Positions 1 through 9,226 of a stretch of DNA of 64,000 nucleotides are shown piece by piece. A model generated the notes under the pieces. That model saw nothing but the letters and a program-made list of their open reading frames with translations, did no database searches and had not been told where the DNA came from. Made by a program: the position numbers and the translations under genes. The stretch lies in the NCBI RefSeq assembly GCF_008330945.1, contig NZ_CP043489.1:4537501-4601500 (forward strand), written 5' to 3'. Within the stretch, counting starts at the first letter, position 1, and every line of letters begins with the position of its first letter. This DNA is from Labrys sp. KNU-23. GTDB taxonomy: Bacteria; Pseudomonadota; Alphaproteobacteria; Rhizobiales; Labraceae.

Positions 1-126
1 CTGCGCCGGCATGATTTCGCGGAGGTGGCATGGCCCGTCGAGCCCTTTGACCCCTTTGCGAACGTCAATGATCCCGACGGCATGGCGCAGGCGCAGGCTC
101 TCCTCAACCGATTTCCCGCAGCATGA
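1..126 (+). CDS. mobA: C-terminal end of a MobA-like molybdenum cofactor guanylyltransferase (partial)
   Basis: Frame 1 is open from the first base to TGA at 124-126 and gives the last 41 residues of a protein that starts outside the window. The tail holds WPVEPFDPFANVNDPDG followed by an Ala/Gln/Leu helix. This resembles the C-terminal end of MobA proteins, which transfer GMP to molybdopterin (typically a D-P-F-x-N-x-N-x-P motif then an Ala-rich helix). The call rests only on this short tail. Other MobA-like nucleotidyltransferases share it, so the exact substrate is open. Confidence 0.55.
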   Translation: MRRHDFAEVAWPVEPFDPFANVNDPDGMAQAQALLNRFPAA

Positions 127-204
127 GCATCGATCCTGCCTGGGCACCGTGCCAACGCCGCCATCTGGCCTTAATTTCACGCCGGTGATAGAAGCGCGGC
201 AATT

Positions 205-330
205 GTCAAAGCGTTTTGCGATCTATTGGGCTCACCGGGAGCCGCAAAGGCGTATTGAAACCAGAGTTGGAGCAAAGTCCGTTTCGCCGAAACGCGCCTC
301 GCTCCAAGCAGCATTTTGCGGCGAGGTCCA
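205..330. repeat. Dispersed intergenic repeat, family 1 copy
   Basis: The 342-base gap between the mobA-like stop and the exporter holds a copy of a repeat seen several times in this window. The core AAAGCGTTTTGCGAT is at 208-222 and is identical to the copy at 17432-17446. It is followed by CGCAAAGGCG and a GAGTTGGAGCAAAG segment. The second half, about 270-330, is itself imperfectly inverted (GGAGCAAAG... against ...CTCCAAGCAGC). ORFs called across it are translations of repeat DNA. Confidence 0.65.
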
Positions 331-373
331 AGGATGGGCCGGGTCGGAAAACTCTGCAATTGTTTGATATCTT

Positions 374-420
374 GCAGCGTCCTCTTGATCGTCCCCGTGG
401 CTCGAACAAGAGGACGCTGC
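374..420. promoter_or_regulatory. 14-bp perfect inverted repeat upstream of the ABC exporter
   Basis: Bases 374-387 (GCAGCGTCCTCTTG) are exactly complementary to 407-420, with a 19-base loop. It ends 6 bases before a possible GTG start at 427 and 48 bases before ATG 469. There is no T-run, so it is not a classical terminator. It could be an operator or an mRNA hairpin in the exporter leader. Confidence 0.5.
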
Positions 421-468
421 CTAGGAGTGACCACCATTTCGAACAAGGCCCAGAATTCAGTGCCTGCC

Positions 469-2232
469 ATGCCCTTGCTGCGGCGCCTGTTCTCCGACGA
501 GGGGAGCAGGCATACGCGCGCCTATGGCGTGGCGATCGCGGCCGGCGCCGTCGAAGCGTCGATGGGTGGGCTGGTGGCGTGGCTGATCGGCCCGGTCATT
601 GGTGCCATGGCAGAAAAGCAGAACATGGGGCAGATTGCTGGCCTTGCGCTGATAGTCGTCGTGGTCTTCCTGGTTCGCGGTGCGGCTGCCTATATCAAAG
701 ATACCGTGCTCGCGCGTATCGGCAACAGCATCATCGCCAGCGTGCAGCAGCGGTTGTTCAACCATGTCGTCCAGCAGGACATGGCCTATTTCAGCGCGCG
801 CCATTCTACCGAGATGGTGGCCTCGAATACTTTCGTGGCCAATTCCTCGCGCATCGCTTCCAATCTTCTGGTCACCTCGATTTCCAACGTCCTGCAGGTT
901 GGAGCGTTGATCGCCGTGATGATCATGCGCGATCCGCTGCTGGCCCTGTCAGCCATTATCGTGATGCCGCCGGCGGTGCTCGGCATCCGCTACATCACCA
1001 AGCGGATCCGGCACGTGGTGAAGCGGCAATATCAGAGCACCGCGCAGATCACCGGAATCATCCAGGAAACCTCGCAGGGGATCCGGGTGGTCAAGTCCTT
1101 CGGCATGGAAGAAGCGATGCGAGGGCGCATGGCTGGTGGCGTTGCCGAAGCGCAGTCGGCCGCCAACAAGATGGCGGGGCTCGGCAACCGGACCGGCCCG
1201 ATCATGGAGACCATGGCCGGCTTTGCCATCGCGGCCGTGATCGTCTATGGCGGCTGGCGCATCACCGAAGGCCAGCTCACCGTCGGGCAGTTGACTTCTT
1301 TTCTGGCCGCCTTCCTCATCGCGTATGCTCCCTCCAAGGCCCTGGCCCGCGTGAATGTCGACCTGAACGCGGCCGTCACCGGCGTCAGCATGTTCTACGA
1401 CATCATCGACCAGCCGGCGCGCGAGGGGGCGGCCGAGGAAGCCAAGCCCGCTTTCGTCAACAAGGGGGGCCACATCGTCTTCGACCATGTGAATTTCGGC
1501 TACAAGCCTGACGAACCGGTACTGCAGGATCTGTCTTTGATCGCCGAAGTCGGCAAGACCACGGCCCTGGTCGGGCCGTCGGGTGGCGGCAAGTCGACCG
1601 TACTCAACCTGATCCTGCGCTTTTATGAACCGGGCTCCGGAACGATCCGCATCGATGAGCAGAATATCGCATCGGTGTCCGTTGCCAGCCTGCGCAGAGT
1701 CATGGCTTATGTCGGCCAGGACGTCTTCCTGTTCGCCGGTACCATCCGGGAGAACATCGCCTTCGGCCGGCCGGGTGCCTCGCAGGAGGCCATCGAGGCA
1801 GCCGCCAAAGCCGCGCATGCCCATGATTTCATCATGGATTTCGACCGGGAATACGACACCGAGGTCGGTGAGCGCGGCCTGCAGCTCTCCGGCGGCCAGC
1901 GCGCCCGCATCGCGATCGCCCGCGCCATTCTGCGCGACGCCTCGGTCATCCTCCTCGACGAGGCCACCGCTGCGCTCGACTCCCAGTCCGAGCAGGCCGT
2001 CCAGAACGCCCTCGACGATCTCTGTGCCGGTCGAACCGTCGTGGTGATTGCCCACAGGCTGCAGACCGTCCAGGAGGCGGACAAGATCTGCGTGATCGAT
2101 GCCGGCCGGCTGGTCGAGGAGGGCAGCCACGAAGAGCTGCTCGCCAAAGGAGGGCGCTATGCCGCCCTCCATGCCGTACAGTTCCGCGAAGAGCCCCAGC
2201 TCTCGCCTGTTTTGGAAGGTTTTGCTTCGTGA
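469..2232 (+). CDS. ABC exporter, fused membrane and ATPase domains (MsbA/lipid-flippase type)
   Basis: A 587-residue half-transporter. An ABC membrane domain with six predicted helices covers about residues 20-300, and an ATP-binding domain covers about 335-575. Walker [10 protein letters not shown] is near residue 369, signature LSGGQ near 473, and Walker B VILLDEAT near 494, followed by the switch AHRLQT. Family members work as homodimers in the inner membrane and export lipids, lipid A or hydrophobic compounds; the substrate here cannot be read from sequence. The start is uncertain. ATG 469 is used, but an in-frame GTG at 427 directly after AGGAG would add 14 residues. The stop overlaps the start of the HAD phosphatase gene (GTGA), so the two are probably co-translated. 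Confidence 0.88.
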   Translation: MPLLRRLFSDEGSRHTRAYGVAIAAGAVEASMGGLVAWLIGPVIGAMAEKQNMGQIAGLALIVVVVFLVRGAAAYIKDTVLARIGNSIIASVQQRLFNHVVQQDMAYFSARHSTEMVASNTFVANSSRIASNLLVTSISNVLQVGALIAVMIMRDPLLALSAIIVMPPAVLGIRYITKRIRHVVKRQYQSTAQITGIIQETSQGIRVVKSFGMEEAMRGRMAGGVAEAQSAANKMAGLGNRTGPIMETMAGFAIAAVIVYGGWRITEGQLTVGQLTSFLAAFLIAYAPSKALARVNVDLNAAVTGVSMFYDIIDQPAREGAAEEAKPAFVNKGGHIVFDHVNFGYKPDEPVLQDLSLIAEVGKTTALVGPSGGGKSTVLNLILRFYEPGSGTIRIDEQNIASVSVASLRRVMAYVGQDVFLFAGTIRENIAFGRPGASQEAIEAAAKAAHAHDFIMDFDREYDTEVGERGLQLSGGQRARIAIARAILRDASVILLDEATAALDSQSEQAVQNALDDLCAGRTVVVIAHRLQTVQEADKICVIDAGRLVEEGSHEELLAKGGRYAALHAVQFREEPQLSPVLEGFAS

Positions 2233-2891
2233 AGTCCGTTGCTCTTTTCGATCTCGATGGCACTCTGGTCGATGCCGATCATCTGCATTACGAGGCCTGG
2301 CGCGAGATGGTGGCGCCGCACGGGATCGAGCTTTCCCTTGAAACCTATATTTCCGAAATCATGGGACAGCCCAACAGCCTGCTCGCCAGGAACTTCTTAA
2401 AGGACCTGGACGAGGATGTCGCCCTCAAGCTCGTCGACGACAAGGAGGCGATGTTCCGCAGCCTCTTCGTCGGGCTCAAGCCGGCAAAGGGGCTGACGGA
2501 TTTTCTCGACTGGCTGGAAAAGAACGGCGTGCCGATCGGCGTGGTCACCAATGCGCCGCGCGACAATGCCGAGCATCAGCTGGTCAATCTGGGCCTGGTG
2601 GAGCGCTTCCCGACCGTGGTCATCGGCGCGGAGGTCGCCAATCCCAAGCCGCATCCAGATCCTTACCTCGTCGGCCTGGAGCGCCTGCAGGGGCGAGCCG
2701 CGTCAAGCTTGGCTTTCGAGGATTCGCGTTCGGGCATCACCGCCGGCAAGGCAGCGGGCCTTGCCGTGATCGGTCTTGCCACCAGCATGAGCGAGGAGGC
2801 GCTGCTGGCCACGGGTGTGGAACTGGCGATCCCCGATTACGAGGATCCGCGCCTCCGGCCCTTCGCGGCGGCCCGGCTCGGCATCGCCTGA
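2229..2891 (+). CDS. HAD-superfamily phosphatase/phosphomutase-like protein
   Basis: A 220-residue cytosolic hydrolase of the haloacid dehalogenase superfamily, subfamily with an alpha-helical cap (beta-phosphoglucomutase/phosphoglycolate phosphatase group). Motif I DLDGT is at residues 8-12 with nucleophile Asp8. Motif II is the T of VVTNAP, the motif III lysine lies in NPKPHP, and motif IV is the acidic FEDSRSG. The GTG start overlaps the exporter stop by four bases, giving a two-gene operon. Substrate is unknown: the cap domain determines it and does not match one I can name with certainty. The gene is followed by a repeat-like stretch and then the TPP riboswitch of the next operon. Confidence 0.85.
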   Translation: MKSVALFDLDGTLVDADHLHYEAWREMVAPHGIELSLETYISEIMGQPNSLLARNFLKDLDEDVALKLVDDKEAMFRSLFVGLKPAKGLTDFLDWLEKNGVPIGVVTNAPRDNAEHQLVNLGLVERFPTVVIGAEVANPKPHPDPYLVGLERLQGRAASSLAFEDSRSGITAGKAAGLAVIGLATSMSEEALLATGVELAIPDYEDPRLRPFAAARLGIA

Positions 2892-3025
2892 TGGCTGCAC
2901 GTGCCCTTCAGCATTGACGCCAACGCGGAGCATACCACCGAAACTTCGCGCTTCGCCGGTCTTCGGCGTTCGCCCCGAAGAAACGGACTTTCCCTCGTCC
3001 CGGGAAAGCGCTAACACGGGATTCG

Positions 3026-3120
3026 TCTCATGGGGTGCCCGCAAGGGCTGAGAAGACGGTGGCTGCAAGCCTCGTCTAACCCATCGAACCTGATCCGGGT
3101 CGTGCCGGCGGAGGGATGAG
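3026..3120 (+). ncRNA. TPP riboswitch (thi box)
   Basis: The sequence contains the hallmark thi-box pieces in order: GGGGTGCCC with GGCTGAGA at about 3032-3053, then ACCC at 3079-3082, GAACCTGATCCGGGT at 3086-3100, and TGCCGGCGGAGGGA at 3103-3116. These are the conserved pyrimidine- and pyrophosphate-sensing arms of the TPP aptamer. It lies 78 bases upstream of the thiB start, so it is expected to shut off thiBPQ when thiamine pyrophosphate is plentiful. In proteobacteria this usually acts on translation initiation. No clear terminator hairpin was seen after it. Bases 2930-3018 upstream resemble family 1 repeats. Confidence 0.95.
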
Positions 3121-3197
3121 CTTCGAAGCAGCCGCTTCACCTCAATTTTCTTCACCGCCGTCGTCCGTATCGAACCGTTTTCGACATGGAGGACGCT

Positions 3198-4199
3198 ATG
3201 CTGAGGAAATTGCTCGCCGCTCTCGCACTGGCCACCGTCGCCACGGCGGCCTTGGCTGACGACAAGCCGGTGCTCACCGTCTACACCTATGAGAGCTTCT
3301 CGAGCGAATATGGCCCCGGCAAGCCGTTGCAAACCGCCTTCGAGGCCAAGTGCAACTGCAAGCTGACCTATGTCACCGCCGATGACGGTGGCGCTCTCTT
3401 TGCCAAGCTCAAGCTCGAAGGAACCTCGACCAAGGCCGATGTCGTCGTCGGGCTCGACGACAATCTGATGGGGGAGGCCGAGAAATCAGGCCTGTTCGCG
3501 CCGCATGGCGTGGCAGCCGAGAAGCTCTCTCTGCCCCAGCCCTGGACCAACAAGACCTTCATTCCCTATGACTGGGGCTATTTCGCCTTCGTCTATGACA
3601 GCGACAAGCTCAAGACCCCACCGGCCAGCCTGAAGGACCTCGTCGACGACAAGAACGGCCCCAAGCTGGTGATCGAGGATCCGCGCACTTCCACGCCAGG
3701 CCTCGGCCTGCTCGCCTGGGTCAAGGCCGTCTATGGTGACAAGGCCTCCGAGGCCTGGAAGTCGCTGAAGCCGCGTATCGTCACGGTCACCTCGGGCTGG
3801 TCCGAAGCCTATGGCCTGTTCCTGAAGGGGGAGGCCGACATGGTGCTCTCCTATTCGACCTCGCCCGCCTATCACATCGGTGCCGAGAAGAAGACCAACT
3901 ACAAGGCAGCGATGTTCCCGGAAGGCCATCAGACCCAGGTCGAGGTCGCCGGGCTGGTGGCGAGCTCCAAGCAGCAGGAACTCGGGCGCCAGTTCCTCAC
4001 CTTCCTGCTCTCCGACGAAGCCCAGGCTGCGCTGCCCGAGACCAACTGGATGTATCCGGCCAGGACACCGGCCGCAGGACTTCCCGAGAGCTTCAAGGCC
4101 GTTGCCGTTCCCGCCAAGGCCTTGATGGCCGATCCCGCCAAGCTTGCCGAGAACCGCAAGGCCTGGATCGACGAATGGCTGGCTGCCATGGCCAAGTGA
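3198..4199 (+). CDS. thiB: Thiamine ABC transporter substrate-binding protein
   Basis: A 333-residue periplasmic binding protein for thiamine (and TPP), delivering it to ThiPQ. A Sec signal peptide covers about residues 1-20 (ending ATAALADD). The mature part has the ThiB/iron-binding-like solute-binding fold, with LTVYTYESF near its start and the ThiB-like segment VVVGLDDNLM. ATG 3198 is chosen over ATG 3186 because GGAGG at 3189-3193 gives good ribosome-binding spacing to it. First gene of the riboswitch-controlled thiBPQ operon. Confidence 0.93.
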   Translation: MLRKLLAALALATVATAALADDKPVLTVYTYESFSSEYGPGKPLQTAFEAKCNCKLTYVTADDGGALFAKLKLEGTSTKADVVVGLDDNLMGEAEKSGLFAPHGVAAEKLSLPQPWTNKTFIPYDWGYFAFVYDSDKLKTPPASLKDLVDDKNGPKLVIEDPRTSTPGLGLLAWVKAVYGDKASEAWKSLKPRIVTVTSGWSEAYGLFLKGEADMVLSYSTSPAYHIGAEKKTNYKAAMFPEGHQTQVEVAGLVASSKQQELGRQFLTFLLSDEAQAALPETNWMYPARTPAAGLPESFKAVAVPAKALMADPAKLAENRKAWIDEWLAAMAK

Positions 4200-4240
4200 T
4201 GGCAATGAAAGCGAGAGGGGCGTTGCACGCTCCATCCTGA

Positions 4241-5796
4241 ATGCCCGGACTGTTTCTCCTTGGCGGCCTTGCCGCGCTCGTGCTCGCAGCGCTCGCCAGC
4301 CTGTTCCTCGCGGCTGGCAGCGACGCCTGGCAGGGCAATGTCGGCTATCTCGTCTCGATTGCCGGCTTCACCGTCTATCAGGCCCTGCTCTCCACCTTGC
4401 TGTCGCTGTCGTTCGGGGCGCTGGTCGCCCTCGCGCTGGCGCGGCGGCAATTTCCGGGGCGTCGCCTGCTGCTGGCCCTGTTCGGCGTCGCGGCTGCGCT
4501 GCCCTCGATCGTGGCGGTGTTCGCCTTTGCCGGCATCTATGGCCGGGCCGGCATCGTCAACGCCGTACTGGGGACTGTCGGCCTGCCTGGCATCTCGCTC
4601 TATGGGCTTACCGGCATCCTGATGGTGCACGTCTTCTTCAACGGGGCCTTCGCGAGCCGGGTGTTCCTCGCGGCGCTGGAGGCCGTGCCCGGAGAGCATT
4701 GGCGGCTGGCGGCCTCGCTCGGCCTGCCGCCCGCCACCATCTTTCGGCGCATCGACTGGCCGGTGCTGAAGCGGGACCTGCCGGCATTGGCCCTCCTGAT
4801 CTTCATTGCCTGCGCGACCTCCTTCGCCATTCCCCTCACGCTCGGAGGCGGCCCCGGCAGCGCGACTTTCGAGGTTGCGATCTACCAGGCCATCCATTCC
4901 GATGCCGACTTCGCCAGGGCCGCGGTGCTGGCCTTGCTGCAGATCGCCGCCATGGCGCTGCTGGTGACGCTTGCCGCGCCCCTGCTGGTGCATCCTCCGG
5001 AAGCCGCCAGCCTCGGACGCAGGCTGGAGCGTCCCGATCGGGAGACGGGCTGGCTGCGGCTGGCGGATACGCTGGTCATCGGCTTCTCCTTGCTTCTGCT
5101 GATGCCCCCCTGCTGGCCGTTCTCCATGCCGGCCGCACGCTGCTGGGGGGTATCGACCCGCAGGTGCCCCGGGCTCTCGCAACCAGCCTGGTGGTCGCAT
5201 TGGCGGCTGCCGCGCTGGCGCTGGCGGCCGCCCTCCTGCTGTCGCGCTCGCGCCTGTCGCTGGCGGGGCGGGGCTGGGTGCGCCTTGCCAGGCTGATGGC
5301 GGCGGCGCCTCTGCTCACGCTGGCCGCCCCGCCATTGGCCTTTGCCGCCGGTCTCTACGTGATCGCCCGGGCTTTGGGCATCACCGACTTCGTGGCCATG
5401 CCGGCTCTCGCGCTGGTCAACGCCATGATGGCGCTGCCTTTCGTGCACCGGCTCGTCGACCCGCCCATGGCTTTGGCGCAGGAGCGTTATGGCCGGCTGG
5501 CCGACAATCTCGGCCTGACCGGCTGGGCGCGGCTGCGTCTGGTCGAATGGCCCTTGCTGGCGCCCTCGGCAGCGGCCGCCTTCGCCCTCGCCATGGCGCT
5601 GTCGCTCGGTGACCTTGGGGTCGTGGCCCTGTTCGGTTCGCAAAGCCTGGTGACGCTGCCGGCCTTGCTCTACGCCAAGCTCGGCTCCTATCGTGTCGCC
5701 GAGGCGGACGGCATTGCCGCGCTGCTCGCCGGGCTGGTGCTGGTCCTGTTCCTGGTGGCCGGGCGGTTTGGAGGCCGGTATGCTCGTCGTGAATAG
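4241..5796 (+). pseudogene. thiP: Thiamine ABC transporter permease ThiP, interrupted by a -1 frameshift
   Basis: Two overlapping frames together make a normal ThiP of about 518 residues (two fused six-helix permease halves). The first frame, from ATG 4241, reads membrane helices and an EAA-type loop (LEAVPGEHWRLAASLGLPP) as far as LLLLMP at about 5107. After the six-C run at 5105-5110 it turns into a Trp/Arg/Cys-rich tail and stops at 5296. The other frame takes over exactly there (PLLAVLHAGRTLLGG) and gives the second permease half to 5796, including a second EAA loop. One extra C in the run would restore a single reading frame. Either the gene is broken, the run is a sequencing error, or slippage makes some full protein. 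The downstream half shows no decay. The end overlaps thiQ by 17 bases. Confidence 0.85.
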
Positions 5797-6412
5797 TCTG
5801 ACCATCACCATCGACGACTGGACCGGGCGCTATGACCTGACCGTTCCTCGCGGCGCGCTGGCGGCCATGGTCGGCCCCTCCGGCGGCGGCAAGTCCACCC
5901 TGCTGCACGCCATTGCCGGTTTTGAGAAGCCCGAGAGCGGCCGGTTGAGTTTCGACGGCATCGATCTCCTGCCTTTGAAGCCGGCTGTCCGGCCCGTCGC
6001 CATCGTCTTCCAGGACCATAATCTCCTGCCCAATCTCAACGCCCTGCAGAACGCCGGCCTGGCCTTGTCGCCATCCCTGCGGCTCTCGGCGGCCGATCGT
6101 CAGGCCATCTCGGCGATGCTCGACCATGTCGGCCTGGCCGGCATGGAAAAGCGCCTGCCTTCAGAGCTCTCCGGCGGCCAGCGCCAGCGCGTGGCGCTTG
6201 CGCGTGCCATGCTGACCACGCGCCCGCTGCTGCTGCTCGACGAGCCGCTGACGGGGCTCGATCCCGCCATGCGCGCCGACATGGTCGATCTCATCGACAC
6301 GTTGCGCCGCGAAAAGGACCTGACAGTGCTGATGACGACGCATACGCCCGAGGACGTCGACGGCCGGGCCGATCAGGTCATCACAGTGGCGGATGGAAGG
6401 GTCGTGGGCTGA
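5780..6412 (+). CDS. thiQ: Thiamine ABC transporter ATP-binding protein
   Basis: A 210-residue ATPase that powers thiamine import with ThiB and ThiP. Walker [10 protein letters not shown] is near residue 33, the Q-loop is in [13 protein letters not shown], the signature is LSGGQRQR, and Walker [14 protein letters not shown] is followed by the H-switch TTHTPED. The short length and the HNLLPNLN Q-loop region are typical of ThiQ. ATG 5780 has GGAGG at 5770-5774 and lies inside the 3' end of thiP, indicating translational coupling. If thiP is truly frameshifted, ribosomes would terminate at 5296 and coupling would be lost. Confidence 0.92.
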   Translation: MLVVNSLTITIDDWTGRYDLTVPRGALAAMVGPSGGGKSTLLHAIAGFEKPESGRLSFDGIDLLPLKPAVRPVAIVFQDHNLLPNLNALQNAGLALSPSLRLSAADRQAISAMLDHVGLAGMEKRLPSELSGGQRQRVALARAMLTTRPLLLLDEPLTGLDPAMRADMVDLIDTLRREKDLTVLMTTHTPEDVDGRADQVITVADGRVVG

Positions 6413-6502
6413 GAGGGAAGGTTCGAAGGCAAGGAAGAGCGGGCTGGAAGTCCGTGCTCCGAAGTCTAAGCTGATCGTTTGCAAGCAGAAGGAATCGCCC
6501 GG

Positions 6503-8206
6503 ATGGACGCCAGTGAACTTGCCCGATTGATCGCCCAGGGGCGGGGCACCGAGCCGGCGGACCTGGTGATCAAGAACGTGCGCCTGCTCGACCTCGTCAG
6601 CGGCGACCTGACCGAGACCGATATCGCCATCGGCGGGGACCGCATCGTCGGGACCTATGCCAGCTATCGTGGCCGGCGCGAGATCGATGGGCGGGGGCTC
6701 GTGGCCGTGCCCGGCTTCATCGACACGCATCTGCATGTCGAATCCTCACTGGTCACGCCAGCCGAGTTCGATCGCTGCGTGCTGCGCCATGGCGTGACCA
6801 CCGCCATCTGCGACCCGCACGAGATCTCCAATGTGGTTGGCATCGAGGGCATCCGCTATTTCCTGGAGGCCGCCGGCCATACGGCGCTGGATCTGCGCGT
6901 CCAGCTGTCGAGCTGCGTGCCCTCGACCCACCTGGAGACCGCCGGGGCAAGGCTCCAGGCTGCTGACCTCAAGCCCTTCAAGAACCACCCCCGCGTGATC
7001 GGCCTCGCCGAATTCATGAATTTTCCGGGGGTGATCAATGCCGATCCCGATTGCCTCGCCAAGCTCCTGCCGTTCCAGGACGGCCATATCGACGGCCATG
7101 CCCCGCTGCTGTCGGGTACCGATCTCAACGCCTATCTTTCTGCCCGCATCCGCACCGATCATGAGACGACGACGGCCAGGGAGGGCCGGGAGAAGCTCGC
7201 CAAGGGCATGACGCTGCTCATCCGCGAGGGCTCGGTCTCCAAGGATCTGCATGCCCTTGCGGAACTGATCACCATCCGCAATTCGCCCTATCTCGCCTTC
7301 TGCACCGACGACCGCAATCCTCTCGACATTGCAGAGGAGGGCCATCTCGATTTCATGATCCGCACCGCCATCGCTCTTGGCGCCGAGCCGCTGGCCGCCT
7401 ATCGCACCGCCACCCTCTCGGCGGCCATGGCTTTCGGGCTCAAGGATCGCGGCGTGATCGCGCCGGGCAAGCGGGCCGACATCGTGCTCATCGAGGATCT
7501 CGATCATTGCGCGGTACGCAAGGTAATCAGTGCGGGCCGGCTGGTGGAGGACGATCTGTTCGAGGGACGGACCGAGATTGCGCCGGTTGGGCTCGGCTCG
7601 ATCAGGGCGCCCCGCGTCTCGGCTGCCGATTTCCGTGTGGCGGCCAGCGGTCCAACGGGACCGGTGATGGGTGTGGTGCCCGGCAAGATCATCACCGAAC
7701 ATCTCCGGCTGAGCCTGCCCTATGAGAATGGCTGTCGCGGCATCGACCTCGACCAGGATGCGGTGAAGGTGGCCGTGGTCGAGCGGCACGGCGTCAACGG
7801 CAATATCGGGCGCGGCTTCGTCAAGGGCTTCGGCCTGAAGCAGGGGGCGATCGCCTCCTCCGTGGGCCATGATTCGCACAATATCTGCGTCGTCGGTGCC
7901 GATGACGCCGACATGGCGCTGGCGGTCAACCGCCTTGGCGAGATCGGCGGCGGTTTCGTGGTCGCACGGGATGGCGTCATCCTTGCCGAATTGGCGCTGC
8001 CGGTGGCGGGGCTGATGAGCCTGCTGACCTTCGAGGAAGTGCGCGACCGCCTGATCCCGCTACGCGTGGCCGCCAAATCTCTCGGCGTCACCCTGGCCGA
8101 ACCCTTCCTGCAGGTCGCCTTCCTGCCCCTGCCGGTGATTCCCCACCTCAAGATCACCGATAGGGGCATGGTCGACGTCGATCGCTTCGAGCTGATCACC
8201 GCTTGA
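6503..8206 (+). CDS. ade: Adenine deaminase
   Basis: A 567-residue cytosolic amidohydrolase converting adenine to hypoxanthine and ammonia in purine salvage. The metal-binding motif DTHLHVESS lies near residue 75. The family hallmark [13 protein letters not shown], the segment FCTDDRNP and the C-terminal adenine deaminase domain ([17 protein letters not shown]) are all present and full length. ATG 6503 has AGAAGGA at 6487-6493. It follows thiQ by 90 bases with no visible promoter motif of its own. A purine-type NCS2 permease is encoded at 60.8-62.1 kb and could supply substrate, but the two are not linked. Confidence 0.93.
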   Translation: MDASELARLIAQGRGTEPADLVIKNVRLLDLVSGDLTETDIAIGGDRIVGTYASYRGRREIDGRGLVAVPGFIDTHLHVESSLVTPAEFDRCVLRHGVTTAICDPHEISNVVGIEGIRYFLEAAGHTALDLRVQLSSCVPSTHLETAGARLQAADLKPFKNHPRVIGLAEFMNFPGVINADPDCLAKLLPFQDGHIDGHAPLLSGTDLNAYLSARIRTDHETTTAREGREKLAKGMTLLIREGSVSKDLHALAELITIRNSPYLAFCTDDRNPLDIAEEGHLDFMIRTAIALGAEPLAAYRTATLSAAMAFGLKDRGVIAPGKRADIVLIEDLDHCAVRKVISAGRLVEDDLFEGRTEIAPVGLGSIRAPRVSAADFRVAASGPTGPVMGVVPGKIITEHLRLSLPYENGCRGIDLDQDAVKVAVVERHGVNGNIGRGFVKGFGLKQGAIASSVGHDSHNICVVGADDADMALAVNRLGEIGGGFVVARDGVILAELALPVAGLMSLLTFEEVRDRLIPLRVAAKSLGVTLAEPFLQVAFLPLPVIPHLKITDRGMVDVDRFELITA

Positions 8207-8269
8207 GTCACGCTTCCCGCGGTACTGGAAAAGCGCCATGCTCCAGGCTCTTATGCAAGGATCTGGAAT

Positions 8270-8392
8270 CATTTTCCGACTACGGCCCGGGCCCGATTCC
8301 GGAATGGGGCTCGAGCCCTAGGCTGTTGTTGTCGCATCGTTTTTGCCGAAAATCGGCGTCCACGTTTCGGCACGATACTCAGAGTGCTCGCG
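8270..8392. repeat. Dispersed intergenic repeat, family 2 copy
   Basis: The gap after ade holds GATTCCGGAAT, then TCGCATCGTTTTTGCCG (from 8332) and CGGCGTCCAC...CACGAT, matching in order the copy at 25852-25948. The palindromic half is degenerate here but near perfect in the other copy. It runs right up to the start of the next gene. Confidence 0.65.
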
Positions 8393-8989
8393 ATGAAACT
8401 GCTCGTCGTCTACTGCCATCCGTGTTCGGAAAGCTTTGGCGCCTCCATTCGGGACACGGCGCTGCAAACGCTGAAAAGGGTGGGGCACGAGGTGCGACTG
8501 ATCGACCTATACGCCCTGAATTTTGATCCGGTGATGAGCGCGGACGAGCGGCGCGGCTACCACGAACGCGGAAGCAACGAGGCACCCGTGGCCGAACACC
8601 TGGCGCATCTTCGCTGGTGCGAGGGCCTGATCTTCATCTACCCCACCTGGTGGTACGGGCCGCCTGCCATGCTCAAGGGGTGGCTCGAACGGGTCTGGGT
8701 GCCACATGCCACTTTCACCATGCCCGAAAATGGCAAGGCGATCGGGCCGGTGCTGACGCAGATCCGCTTGCTGGCGGTTATCTCCACTTTGGGATCGCCC
8801 TGGTGGTGGTGGACCCTGTTCATGAAGGCGCCAGGCCGAAACATCCTTCTGCGTGGCTTGCGGGCGCTTTGCGCGCCGCGCTGCCGCACCTTGTGGCTGG
8901 CCTTGCACCGCCTGGATGAAGCCAGTGAAACGCAACGTCGTCAGTTTCTTGCGAAAGTTGAGAAGAAGATGGCGGCCCTCAAGAATTGA
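8393..8989 (+). CDS. NAD(P)H dehydrogenase (quinone)-like flavodoxin-fold protein
   Basis: A 198-residue protein with the flavodoxin-like fold of the NQO1/MdaB/KefF family. The beta-strand LLVVYCHPC and following segment form the FMN/FAD phosphate site. IFIYPTWWYGPPAMLKGWLERVW (residues about 82-104) is the family signature, and STLGSPWWWW forms the next flavin contact loop. Members reduce quinones or related compounds with NAD(P)H as protection against redox stress, or regulate K+ efflux. ATG 8393 is used, with GTG/ATG alternatives a few codons up. Monocistronic by appearance. The 237 bases to fabD hold no feature I can name. Confidence 0.85.
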   Translation: MKLLVVYCHPCSESFGASIRDTALQTLKRVGHEVRLIDLYALNFDPVMSADERRGYHERGSNEAPVAEHLAHLRWCEGLIFIYPTWWYGPPAMLKGWLERVWVPHATFTMPENGKAIGPVLTQIRLLAVISTLGSPWWWWTLFMKAPGRNILLRGLRALCAPRCRTLWLALHRLDEASETQRRQFLAKVEKKMAALKN

Positions 8990-9226
8990 GAGCCTCCGAG
9001 GCGCAATATCCACGGGTATCTGGAGCAAGTTCGATCAGTTCTCGATACAGGGAAGTTTGGCGTCGATGCCATCCTCGTGCGCCGAATTGGCGGACGCCTC
9101 CGCCGACGGCCACAAAAAGCCCAGTTTTGCCAAGTTTATGCGCGATGAGCGGGTATTGTCGCCCTTCGGACTTGACTCAGGCAGCCGCCTATTGTCTCAA
9201 CGCGCCGTCTCAAACGGGGTTCTTGC

